Assembly (NCBI GenBank): GCA_003342895.1
Contig: PTFA01000031.1
Span: 6,428,678 to 6,492,677 of the forward strand
Direction: 5' to 3'
Source: Casuarius casuarius
Taxonomy: Eukaryota; Chordata; Aves; Casuariiformes; Casuariidae
DNA length: 64,000 nucleotides
Below the pieces are notes generated by a model. That model worked only from the letters and a program-made list of their open reading frames with translations. It had not been told where the DNA came from and searched no databases. This document shows positions 1-11,689 of the stretch, piece by piece. How positions within the stretch are numbered: position 1 is the stretch's first letter; each line of letters opens with the position of its first letter. A program made the position numbers and the translations under genes.

Positions 1-337
1 TAGAAAATGGCACAGTATGAAGAGGGTCAGCTGGTGCTTATCCAGCACCAGCAGGGTCTCCAGCTTGTCTAGTGAATTAAGTCTAAATGCCAGGAACATT
101 GTTTCTCACTTGTTAAAAAAAGAAGAAGGGGAAAAAAAGACTAAAGTTATGTTAGGGGCACACAATAAGAACATTTTATCTGCCAGCTACCAACAACATT
201 ATTGGCTAGTTTAAGTCCCAGATTAAATAATACGTTCTAAAGACATATGACTCAAACACAAGCAGGCTCCTCACAATAAGGTGAATAATTATCCAGAACA
301 AAGAGAGGAGAATAGAGTTTATGATGTAACTTGTTAC
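1..337 (-). other. POU6F2: Intron downstream of the POU-specific exon (5' part only)
   Basis: Begins on the minus strand with GTAACAAGTTAC directly after the exon and runs off the left edge. Apart from the donor I see only unique AT-rich sequence. The next coding exon (rest of the POU-specific domain, or the alternative 36-residue insert) is not visible. Confidence 0.85.
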
Positions 338-506
338 CTGCAGATGGCAGACTGGCTATAGGCTGGGCCTTCGGTGGCGCTTAGAGCTTGGCCAACTTGA
401 GTCTGTGTCAGGCCAAGGGAGAGGCGCCGGATTTTAAAAGCTTTGGCAAATTCTCGGATTTCCTCCAGATTCACCCCATCCACCTCTCCAGTGGCTGTTT
501 GAGGAT
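338..506 (-). CDS. POU6F2: POU6F2 exon encoding the N-terminal part of the POU-specific domain
   Basis: This 169-bp exon enters in phase 1 and leaves in phase 2. The split codon with the upstream exon gives Asn, so the junction reads GQLVS-NPQTATGEVDG. It continues VNLEEIREFAKAFKIRRLSL, GLTQTQVGQALSATEG and PAYSQSAICR, with the last Arg split across the donor. LEEIREFAKAFKIRRLSLGLTQ is the POU-specific first helix and the start of the helix-turn-helix, and QTQVGQAL is the second helix. The domain's remaining helices and the homeodomain lie downstream, off the left edge. The acceptor is TTCAACAG with an A/T-rich tract. The donor, CAG then GTAACA, departs from consensus at position +5. In POU6F2 a 36-residue insertion by alternative splicing is reported at about this point in the POU-specific domain, so a modest donor here is notable. 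Confidence 0.96.
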
Positions 507-1481
507 CTGTTGAAATATTTTTTAATAGTGTCAGTTCTTCATGTCACGTAAGAGTAGAAAAAGCTTACACAAGATTTCATTGTCAAAATGTTTTTTTCTA
601 GATTTTTTTCATACTTGTCCCTTTCTCTTCTTTCCCAGAAACAGGCTGTCCTGTCAGAGGTGTCACAAAGCATGCTCAGATTGCTACAACACTAACGAGG
701 CTGCAGCATTTCCAGGTGGTGGTGAAAAATTTTTCAAAGGTGCTGAACTCCTGAAAATGTCCAACTCATTTCAGAGTCAGTGGGTGTAGCTGGACTCCTC
801 ACTGCCATTTGTGCTTTGGAAAATTTCCACCAATTTTGACAAATCATGTTCCCCGTTTCCCCTTATCACATACACAAGAAGGGTTGGTGTTTACTTATTT
901 GCAGTCTGTGGGGAGGGCTAAACATATGCACAAACTGCCTGGGTGTTTAATTTGAAATCAAGACTTTCCACTTCATCTGAAATTAACACAAAATAAGGAT
1001 ATTCACAAACCTTCCCTCCCTCTTCCACAACACCCAATGCAGACCACCATCCAAATATCCAAAACAACCCAGCAAACAAACAAGCCCAAACAAAACGCTC
1101 CCTTTAAAATTTCCTTCATTTTATAAATTAGTTCTTAAAATATGCCTTTCTAGGAAGCAGCCCTTCAGGCTTTTCATTCTGCCTCCCATCAGGTTGATAA
1201 TCAAGGAGCAGTACATTTGCAACATCAGCTGTTATGTTTCAGATGGTAATGCTGCACAATTTTTTACTTTTACATTAGACCCTCAGAAGATAATGCTTAT
1301 GATGCTGTGAGAATAAATCTGTCCTTCCTCTCCGTAGCAGTTTACTGACACAGACGCCTTTGTCCCTGAAAGGGCACATAATAAAGGATGTCTACCAGAG
1401 GAAAGCTCCTTTGGTGCTGGATAACTCGGTCAATTTAGGACTTATCAAGGGAAATGACACAACAGCTGGAGAATGGAACTT

Positions 1482-1493
1482 CCCCCCCCCCCC
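1482..1493. repeat. (C)12 homopolymer
   Basis: Twelve consecutive C residues in the intron nearest the left edge. Simple sequence; length may be variable. Confidence 0.9.
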
Positions 1494-4400
1494 AGGCTAC
1501 TGATCCCTGGCTAAATGAAAGCATTTGCCAAGCTGGAGACAGCATGGGACTGGGATGGGGGAAGATTTCAATGTTGTGCAATCCTGCGTGTAGTGAAGCC
1601 ATTCTCCCAGTGAGACATCTCTATTGTTCTTCAGCTCATTCCTCAGACTTCTTAGGTGAAAAGTTTTCACCACAATAACACATCAATTTCTGTAAATGCA
1701 AGCAGTTGTCCAAGGACGGTGCTAGACTACATTACTATTCTGAATCCCATATTAGAGTGGTTCCTGCTAGTAGTGCTATAGTTAAGAGCTTGCAGGCATT
1801 ACAGTAACAAAGCTTTTATTTTCCAGGGTTTATAAGCCTGATGTAAAATTCCCTTAGGATGGAAATGTCCTATAAAAAATCTTTTAGTTCAATAATAGAG
1901 AGACAGAGGGAAGAAGTTTTTCTGCTATATAAATTTAGCCTATACTGATTAGCAGCTTGAGTGAAAAAAGCACACATAGCAATAGGGTTTTAAAAATACT
2001 CGCGTATGTAACCATGGGCCACATGAACTATGCATGCAGACAAACACACACACATGCTTAGCCTGGTTTTGACAATGGTCCGCATCCAGGATCGTCCCTC
2101 CCGTTGTCAGTGCTGTGCTTGAGCTCACCTGTACATATATGCATGCACTCATACATTATAAACCTAGGGCATATATTATTTACTTACACGTGGTGGGGGC
2201 TATGACAGCGGCCACTCGGGTTTGTAAAGTAATTGCTTTTGTAGATGCGAAATATTCTTACTTACCCCGTACACGGTCTATCTAGCATATCAGTTATGAT
2301 TTTCAGAGACACAAAAAGGAGCTGGATGCTTATCTGCCCTTTGGGTCTTTGAAGAGCCGCTGATAAATGTACAAAATATCATAAATGATAATGGCCTCAG
2401 AGATTCCCTTGAGTAAAGTGCACTAAGATGGTGACCTTCCTCACCTCTTTCCTTCCTTCATTTTAAGGCCTCTGACTAAGGCTATTAGGGATGTGACAAA
2501 GGACAATTCAGGTCTTCCCAGGAAACTTTAGAATGAGTCTCCAAAGTAGCAAACTCTGTTGCTACTGTCAGCTGCAACCCCCCCCTGCCCTCCACTCCTG
2601 TTAGGAAGAAAAAGGGAGGCAAAAAAGCTAAGGGGTTGTTTGCTTGCACATGGTTATAAAGAAATTCTGCTGAGTTCTGCTGGATCCTTCTGATACACCA
2701 CTGTTGCAAAAGTGAATACCATGGGAGGTCCTTTTCTGCACAGGGACCAGGAACAATTAGGCTGAGCTCTCCTTGAGATGAGAAAAAACCCTATGATATG
2801 CTTCAGGACAGGGGAGTAGATTCTTACATATGGTAGAATATCTGTTGAGAAAGCAAGGCTTCATTCTTATATAGTATCTTTGGGAAGAGGAAGGTACTAC
2901 CAGATGTGGACCAAAACACTGAATCCTTTTATTCCCGAACTCTGGGGAAAATAGTGTTTGTATCAAATCAGAACCAGATCTACCTAAGGTGTGATCGAAA
3001 AATCATTGAAATCCGTGGAATTAGGTCCCTTGATTTCTCTCAGGTCCACATTACTCAGATAGGACTAGGAAGACCATTTTATTGGCATCATCATTTAACA
3101 GCACTGGTCCGTTTTATTCTATTGCCATTAAAATGGTATCAGTACATAATCCCAGACTCTGTGGACTAATGCATATGCATACAAAAATATACACATATAG
3201 ACAATGGACTTTGTTTTAATAAATTCTGAGTCTCAGAACAGTTAAGTGTATAGTTTACTTCACATTTTAGGAAGAGGACTTTACTGAAGACTGTAAATGA
3301 ACAGGTGCTTTTTAAATTAAATGGAAATCCTAGAGAAGACGGCACAGTGCCAACCACAAAATAAAGAATACCAATTTCATTGAGTGTTTAGGATCTACAG
3401 TAGTGGCATTTAGATTAAAGATTGCCAGTGTACATTATGGCTCAATACTCTACGGCTGTTGCGTCTATGAAACTACTAGGCCCTAGAGAAAGGTGAGACA
3501 CTTGTCCGGGACCATTGCAGGGGACATACATATAGCAGAACAACAAGGAAGCCAGGTATCTGGCAAAGGTTGACAAGCAGAGTGGAAGAAATAAAATCTA
3601 CAGTCTCTCCTTCTGCATTGAAACCATTTTTCCTACTGAAGGGAATACTACTCCCACTTCTGAATTCTTCTGAAAATCCTGTGTGAGTTTGCTTTGCTCC
3701 GGTGAGTGCAAATTTGCTCTGATTTTAATAGTTACAGTAAAGAGTTGCTACAGAGAAATCAGTGCACCCTGAAGGAGAAAGCAAATTTCTGGTGTGCAAA
3801 GTTTTTCCATGGGAGGGGTTACAGGTGATACATTCCCCAGTCAGACAGAAGGAGAAGTAGCTGGCAAAGGAAGTCCAATTGAATGTAAATTGAGTGAGAG
3901 GCAGGATGAGACACTGTTAATGGGAAATGGACTCCAGCTCAGGGGAGAGAAAGAAGGATCTATTTGTGGGGGGTATTTCAATTTTATGAGAACAAATGAC
4001 AGTAAAATAAATTTGGAAGGATGAAAGGAACTTCCTGGAGACACAAGCCTCTGAGCATGAGGGGTAAACTGATTTCCATGAAGAGAACATATAGTGGGAA
4101 AGCTAAGGGAAAGGATGCATGTGAGAAGAGGGAAATGAAACAGGAAAAAGGAGAAATGATGATATTGAATTGAATGAAGAAGAGAAAACAAAGAAGAGAA
4201 GAGAGAATATAAACAGGATGAGACAATATGAAAAAATCACATAAAAGAGTCTGGAAGAGTAGAGATAAATCTTGCAGTCCTTGCTTAGGCAGAGCTTCTT
4301 TTATAATGTCCTTTCACCAGAAGCAACCATAACTTTTGTCTTTAGAAGAACTAGCACTGGTTGGGGTAGTGAGGAATGAAGAGGTGAGAATGGGACAAAA

Positions 4401-7400
4401 GAGTAGAAACTATAAAGAATGCAACAGTCCAGGGAAAGAAAGGATGAGAAATAAAAACACAAAGGGAAAACAAAGTAAATTATTACAGGGCATCACAGCA
4501 GGAACAAGTCTATAAAATAAATGAGGGGAAATAGTAGAAGTTTAAGGAAATGCACCTTTTTTGAAACTAGGAAACATATTAAATAAAAATGTAAAATCAT
4601 AAAGAAAATACACCTAGAATGAAAGGAAAAAAGAATAAAAACATGGAACTCTAAAGTTATTAAGGCCCAGTTCTGTCCCTTTTGCATAGTATTTCAGTAA
4701 TTTCACTGATGTCAGGCAGCTACTTGCAGAGAGAGTTAGTCTCTATGAGCAAGTGTGGCAGAATCTTACCCCAAATAATTATTAAATTACTGAAGTTACA
4801 TTCCTCTAAGCAACGTGCCAGTCTTCCTTCTTATAAACAGATAAAGGTAGCAGAATATGCCTGTTTTACCTGAACTTTACTATATCTGGCAATAATTCCT
4901 GAAATACAGCAAATCTCTACTGACATATTCTACTCTGGGGCCTATACCGGAGGGCTAGATTGCAGCTTTAGAATGAAAGATAGAAAGGAAACAACAACGT
5001 TGTTGCTTTAGGAGGGATAGAGCAATTTCAAAGAGATGTTTAGGAGGCCCTGAGTGGTTTCTTGCTGCCCGCATGCCCTATGGCTTTCTTGCAGGACTAC
5101 TGACCCACTGCAGGCCTCATCCCACTAAAAGGCTTTGAATGGACTTCAGTAGACACTAGACTTCAGTAGACATGTTACACAAAGCTACGCTAGCCAGTGT
5201 GAGCTGGGATGCAAGGAAGGCTTTGTTCGCTTGTTGGCCATACGCTCATCGTGGAGAGTTCACAGGCATGCGGCGCGCCTGCCTATCAGGGGTTGGCACC
5301 CAGAATCTGAATAGATTCTGCAAAGGAGCAAAGCAGGGAGGAACTTTCTATCCATTTATTTCCCTGTGCACAGGCACAGTTATACACACATTAGTTTTCA
5401 GTCACCTTAAAGCAATTTTCAAGTTTGTGAAGGTCAGTTAAGACTGTTTGTCTAAAAAGGTGGTATTATCAATGGCTATGAAAAACTGTCAAGTATCTCG
5501 TCTGCCTTTTCATGCTTTGTTATATACATGGTTTGATCTTTCCCTACTGAACTGACTGGATTTTATTCTTTCTTGTAGGCTCTTTTACTGGTTGGTTACT
5601 AGAAACCAACAGGTAGCTTGCTTGTGTCCTGGACCACTGGCGTCTTACATGCTACCTTAAGCAGGCTTACACATGCAGCATTAACTCCAGTTTCTGTTGG
5701 GTAAATGTTATTAGAAATACGTTGGACAACCATCAAGGATCATTGAGATGAATATTTTGTTTCTGACTGTGCGAGAACTCCATGTAATTGGCAGAAATAA
5801 GTTGATCTGCCCATTGCACTAAGCACTCTGTTGCTCCCAAATAACGAGGTCCTGGATGAAGCCCTGACACATAAATTTAGATATCACTTCCAGAAGCCAT
5901 TTGCATATTAATTATTGTCATGCCTTTTTTAGGTGATCCCTATACATATCCATTCTCTTTTAGAATGCTCTTAAGATCTGGGTCCCAGTGAATTCCCAAC
6001 CATAAGACATTCCTTAGTCTAATTGTATGAAAAATATTTTCTTTACTCTGTTTGAGCTCCCCACCTTTTGATGTAAGGGAGCTGTTCTTCTGTTTTGAGC
6101 AAGGAGAACATAAACACTTCAACTATCTTCTCTGTGCCATTCGTTACTACAGGTAGGGTACTGACTATGGCTAAGTTTGCCAGGCATTTTCCATAGTAAG
6201 ATAAATTTCAGCTAGTGCAATTCAACCGCTTCTGAGAATAAGGTTAATAAAACACACTGTTTTGCCCAGGATAAAAAATTCTAATAATCTGTTTCCTTTA
6301 AAAAGCTTCAATTTCCCTACACCTTGAAGCATGGCCTTGATAGGTGTCAAGGAGGTAACTTAGGTCAGTAATGGCCATCCAAAGCAAAAATCTGCCTCAA
6401 GGAAGTCCAAGCTCCTAATAAGGAGCAGGGATTTAATTTTGGAGTGGAGGGAGAGAGGGACTGACTGTGCAGAGAAGGACCGTAAGAATGGCTGGAGTAG
6501 AGGAAAGAAAATGGGGGAAAAGAGGTGGCAGCAAGATAGATAAAACAAGGTAGAAGAGGATGACAGGGATTATTTGATATGCTGATATCAGCTTCAGCTG
6601 ATTCAGCTGATATGCTCAAAAATGCTGGTAAAAGAAACACTGAGATGGTAACTGAAACACTGATAAATCTGGGGACAAAAGCTCATTGGGAGCTGGAAGA
6701 GAACTGAAGTGGGAAGAGGAATTGAAGGATGGCTGACTGAAGGAAAAGGGCTGCAGGGTGAAGGCAGAGGAAAAAGGAATAGAAGTACTGATGCAAAGGG
6801 AATGCAGACTGTGTGGGAAACAGGGTGAGGCAGAAATGGGACGGGGACAGAACAAGTGGTGGAAGGAGTTGAGCCTGAGAGGAATGAGTAAAAAAGGTCT
6901 ACATCTACTCTGCTCTCAGCCAAGTCCATGAACACAGCATGTGTCTTATCCCCTTTAAGAGTAGGACCAACAAGAGGATAACACAATCTATCAGCTTTTC
7001 CATCCGTTCAATGGACAGAAGTCTTGAGGAGATCTAATATTTCCAGCTATGAATGCAAACATTATCTCACCATATGACTGACTTGCATGCTATTCTGCTT
7101 TTGTAACAATCTTGAAATTTACCTATGCAAAGATGAAGGTAAAAGAACATCCTTAAAGTAGCACAGATAAACACTCAGAAGTTACAAAATGCTGGAGTGA
7201 TAGTAGCCCACGAAACAGTGTCACATAGTCTTTGAGCAGGAGATTACCAGTTCCTTCTCCATTCCTCAGTCAGTGCACAGGATGAATTGTGCTTCACTGC
7301 TGAGAGACTGATTGATGTATTGCCTTTTTATTTGGTCAGTATGTGGCCCTAGACCTCTACTAAAGCTCTTCACCAAAGACACAGTTATTCATTTCCTCTT

Positions 7401-8120
7401 GAGCTTTTCAATTTTTTTCAATCTTAATTTATTTTCCTATGTTTCTACAAGATGAGGGTCTTCCCCTTCTCATTCACAAAGAAGCAGACAGATACGAAGG
7501 GAAAAAGCACTTTTGGGTACCCAGTCTAGGTCAAGTAGGAACTGATTTTTAGATGATGGCTTTAAATGGTGTTTTATACACTTCCACAGTGAAAGTGCAC
7601 TTTAGATTCTAACTGCGAATGCCAGGTTCTTCTGTAAATTAAAATCCAGGGTCTCAAGCTGGATATTGAGGGAGCACTTGTGAAAAATATGTTTTAAGTT
7701 ACTTGCCTGACATTGCACTGGAATTATGTGGCAGAGAGGGAGCTCCAGCTCCTCAGCCCTCTACTGCCTAAACCAAGACCATCCTTCACCCTTCTTCCAT
7801 TCCCTGTCTCAAATGTTACATAAATTTGGAAGGAGCTCAGTGAATAAGGCAGGGAACAAACCCCGGGACAACAGCCTCCTCCATTATGTAAGTCTGATTC
7901 ATCCCCAGAGCAAATCCATTGGGAACACACTGAATGAAGCATGAGAAAAAAATAGTGTGTGATTTTAATCACAACATATATCGATATCATAAAATACATG
8001 TTACAAGAAGAGTTGAATACTGTTGCATAAACAACTCTTTTCTAGTACCTCCTGATTTTTGACTGATTTACCTTGTAAACTTAAAAAGGTTTCTTCCATG
8101 TTGCTTTTATTGTGTAGAGA

Positions 8121-8305
8121 GCTTATCTATGTGGGGAAATTGACTGGAATAACTATTGTGGGATAAAGTACCCCTCAACAGTTAGTCTAAAATTTTTTTT
8201 TTTTTTGGAATAAGAATGGCTACAAGGGAGGCTATTCTGGACTAGCCATTAAGAAGTAACTTATTCTGCACTAGCTATGTTAGTCAATTTTCCCACATAG
8301 GCAAG
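8121..8305. mobile_element. MITE-like element with terminal inverted repeats
   Basis: A ~185-bp palindromic unit. The left end reads 'cttatctatgtggggaaatt' followed by gact; the reverse complement of the right end reads 'cttgcctatgtgggaaaatt' followed by gact. About 20 of the terminal 24 bases agree. No open reading frame is present, so it would be a non-autonomous DNA transposon. Similar 'cttgtctacatggggaaatt' repeats are, as I recall, widespread in turtle, crocodilian and bird genomes. Target-site duplications are not clear. Confidence 0.65.
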
Positions 8306-8358
8306 GGAGAACTTTATGTATTTTTTTAACATGAAACATCTTATTTGTCTTCCTACAA

Positions 8359-8553
8359 GCTTGTCTACATGAGACGATTTACTGACAGAGCAATAGCAGT
8401 ATATTTATATCAGCATAATTACATCGATATATATTTTATGTACTTACAGCTACCCATGTGGATGTTTTTATTCCAGAATAAAAATATTCACACTGGGAGT
8501 TATACCAGCATAATTTTACCACTATACCTCTGCTAGTAATTTCCCCATGTAAA
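8359..8553. mobile_element. Second MITE-like element, same family, more diverged
   Basis: Starts 'gcttgtctacatgagacgat', and the reverse complement of its right end reads 'ctttacatggggaaattact'. The termini are inverted and related to those of the element ending 53 bp upstream, which suggests two insertions of one family or a duplication. No coding capacity. The open frame across it is incidental. Confidence 0.55.
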
Positions 8554-9463
8554 GAATCTCTGAAGTAATCCAACCAAGATTTTTTCAAATCTTCCTTCAC
8601 ATGACAGTTTTTCTAAGCCCTTCATAAGCTTACCTCAATATATTTTGCATCCTCAGTATGGCCTGTGCTATGCTGTTTTTTTACATGAAAAAAGTACATG
8701 CAGTATCTTTGAACAAGGTCATCCAATATACTCACATTCTTGCAGGTGTGCAAAAACTGTTAATGCTTCTTGTGTATACTTTAAACCTGTTGTTATTGCT
8801 ATGTAAAGACCAAAGTTAATACTAGACTAGTAAGACTGATAAGGTAATAGTGAAGAACTAAGAACTGCGTGATCTGGAGAAAGGAGGTGGTCAGCTGTTA
8901 AAATCCTAACACTGAACTCAGTTATTTCTCTTCAGCATGCTTCCCTCTCCCCTCCCACGTCACAGTTCTTTCTTGCTTAAACTGTGCAAGCTTTTCCTGG
9001 CAAGGAAGGTCTCTTGCTCTAGATGTGTACAGTGCTTGGGTTTGTAAAAGAGTTTGCTACAATAGTGTAAGTAAACTAACAAACAAGCAGCCTAACTAAA
9101 AAGTAGGAGGTGATGCCCACCAGATTTGGAGCAAAAGAATTCATTGTACTGACGGATTAAAAAATTTCTCATTTCCAGTGAATATAAACTACATTTTAGT
9201 TTTAAGAGTGCCCAGTGTCCACAAAGTCAGTTAAGGGCTGCTAGCATTTTTATGACCATTTTAGTGTTGACTGCAAATTCTCAAGGCATGTTTACCCTTA
9301 GCCCCATCCATCACAGCACTTAGCAGTTCTTATTGGCAAGAGTCACTGTAAATAGCAATAACAATCTATTATATGGAAAAGGAGGGAAGGTACATCAGGA
9401 AACTCAGCAGTGAGGAGGACAAACAGAGGGGAGAAGTAAGGAGAGCCGGGGAGCAATACTTAC

Positions 9464-9632
9464 TGCTGACTAACTGGCCAACACTCAAAGCTGAAGAGGA
9501 GGAGGATGAGGAGGAAGAAGAGGAAGCCTGACGCACTGGGCTTTGAGACATAGATGCTTGACTGTGAGCCAAATGCAGGAGATTGGGTTGTGAGGCTGCT
9601 TGTCCCACTTGCGTCTGGGAGGGCTGATGGAG
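9464..9632 (-). CDS. POU6F2: POU6F2 internal exon: LHQPSQ, Ser tract, ALSVGQLVS
   Basis: This 169-bp exon has 56 codons plus one base (phase 0 in, phase 1 out). It encodes LHQPSQTQVGQAASQPNLL, then HLAHSQASMSQSPVRQA, a run of eleven Ser, then ALSVGQLVS and the first base of an Asn codon completed by the next exon. The acceptor ends ACATATAG with a weak pyrimidine tract; the donor is AGCA followed by GTAAGT, a full consensus. The Ser run mixes TCC, TCT and TCA codons and appears on the plus strand as a gaggagga-type purine tract near 9495-9530. It forms a flexible, phosphorylatable linker immediately before the POU-specific domain. Relative to my memory of human, TQVG replaces TSVG and SQPN replaces SQGN. 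Confidence 0.95.
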
Positions 9633-11689
9633 CTATATGTTAAAATGTAAAAATAGGTATTTAGAATATGAAGCAGTAATAAGAAACTTTCCATGCACCA
9701 TCTCACCCTTCTATTTCCAGGGAACAAATCCCATAGGAACATTAAACACCATGGACTCAGTTTAGGTGACAGAGGGTTACAATAGCAGCAATCTGAGCTA
9801 CCTTGAGTTCTGACTTCCCATTTTTGCTCAGTTTAATCAGATACTTAATCTAATTAGCAGCTGAATACTTGCTTGAAATGAGTGATGGGAGATATCTGAC
9901 ATTCCTAGCAGCACTGATTTAGAAAATACATGTCCTTACCTGTTTTCTGACTCATGCAGTCAGACCTTTACTCCCTACGTAGATTCTCATATAGATCAGC
10001 TTTGTTTCAGAGAGGCCCTTTCATACTGTGGGACCAGGGCCAAGAAGAGTGAGAACGGGGAAGAGAAGATAGGGGAGAAGACTGTAGGAGAGGAATTATT
10101 GTTTTATGACATTGGATCGAGCAAACAAATCAAAATTTTGAAATCTTATTTCTTGATCTATAAATTGTCCTTTTCTAGTGCACACAGTGAAACTTCCGAA
10201 CCCTATTCACACCAGGACTGGGTCAAGAAAGACATACCTAAGAGCTTCGGCAAGTAATGGTAGATGCAAATGATACACTGTTATATATGAATCTGTCTTT
10301 ATGAATTTTACAATACAGTAGAGCCTTTGGGTTTTTTTTTAGGGGAAAGGAAAGAACCATTAATCCCTTTCTGCCTATAATGAACTTTCATGTGGGCTTA
10401 AAAACTAAGCACATTCTCCTCTTGATTTTTACATAAAACTGCCTACGAATTTGAAGGGCAGTCTTCATACAGAATGAAGGTACACCATGGATCTTACAGT
10501 TTTGAACTGGCTTCTTGTAGTCCGGTACAGCCTTATCAGAACCTAATAATACAGTAATACTCAATCCCAATACACTAAGATGACTGGTACTTATTATACC
10601 TTTATACTGTGTTGATTCTTGATCTTGACCAAAAAAGATTGCAAAAATGTACTAAAAGGCTTCACTTTTAACTGACAGCCATTCTTTGAATCCTCAGAAA
10701 GCAGAAGAGATAAAGGGCTATCTGGCCTTGCTCAAAGTCAATAATTTAAATCTCATTCTTGCATTATAAGGTGTATAAATTTTTATCTTTTGGTATTTTG
10801 TTGAACAAACTACTTCAGAAAAGGTGCTGAATTCATTAAGAGTACTCAAATTATATATAATATGCTCCCGAAACACATAGAAATGACTGATATTAAGTGG
10901 ACAAAAAATTGTATGGCATAGTCGATAAATGTATCTGATCACATTCAAGATGACACTTTTCTGTGGAATACAGTGAACAATTTTAATGGCTTTACTCTTG
11001 TTACGGATCTGATTAAGACTAGGGAAAAATTACAACTCCTCCTTCTTTTACTTCCCACATGGAATAATATAATATAAAACAAAACCATCAGCTTTGAGTT
11101 ACCCTTTAATTATGATGAAAATTATTTGCGTAAGTCAATGTCCAGTTTCTGACTTTAGTAGGGATCAATAAACAGAAACATTTTATTAACTTGAAGAGTT
11201 TTTAACAATTACTAAAAAGAAAAATGGCACTGCATCAAAGGGATAGTAGTTAAGAAGGTGACTGAAAGACTTCCAGATTTCAAATTCATGCAAGCTTCGG
11301 GCATCTTTAAAAACCTTTTCACTAAGGGTTGGATTTTATTTATGGATAGCTCCTAACACAGAGTGTCCACTCATGTAGGATGCAGCCTACTCGTAGGGAA
11401 GGAATCCACTAGGAGGGCTTGCCTGCCCTCCCCACTGCAGAAACGGCCGTCCCACACATTGTGCCCACACCGCTGCAGACTGGAGCTTTCAGAAATCGGA
11501 CCGGACACAGGCAAGGATTTGGGCCTGGGTCAGTTATCAGACACACTCTCTGGCAATGGTAAAGATTTCAGCCTAGGCAAGGGAAGGAAAATACTATATT
11601 TAGATAGGTTATATGCTTTCAGACTGGTTGGAACAGTCTTAAAGATGTCAGTGTTTATCTGTGGAGACAGAGAAGGTATCAAATGATGA

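Larger units (their letters stand above)
507..9463 (-). other. POU6F2: Intron between the Ser-tract exon and the POU-specific exon
   Basis: An 8,957-bp intron with a GTAAGT donor and a TTCAACAG acceptor on the minus strand. It holds a (C)12 run at 1482-1493, plus-strand purine-rich stretches at about 3840-4660 and 6420-6890, and two MITE-like elements at 8121-8553. The purine-rich stretches explain the long Ser/Phe/Leu-rich minus-strand frames there. No further exon with credible splice sites and coding character is seen. The rest appears to be unique, noncoding, AT-rich DNA. Confidence 0.85.

Noticed and set aside
3841..4226. Minus-strand Ser/Phe/Leu-rich open frames of 80-116 codons
   Set aside because: They come from a purine-rich plus strand; low-complexity composition, no domain and no splice context.
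5262..5290. Short CpG-rich spot gcatgcggcgcgcctgcc
   Set aside because: Too short to be a CpG island or promoter; no other signals nearby.
6581..6610. Palindrome gctgatatcagc with nearby cagctgat repeats
   Set aside because: Short, low-complexity cluster of cagctga words with no associated element.
6360..6986. Minus-strand Pro/Ser/Phe-rich open frames up to 127 codons
   Set aside because: Also a purine-rich plus-strand artefact; overlapping frames are open together, which is a sign of composition, not coding.
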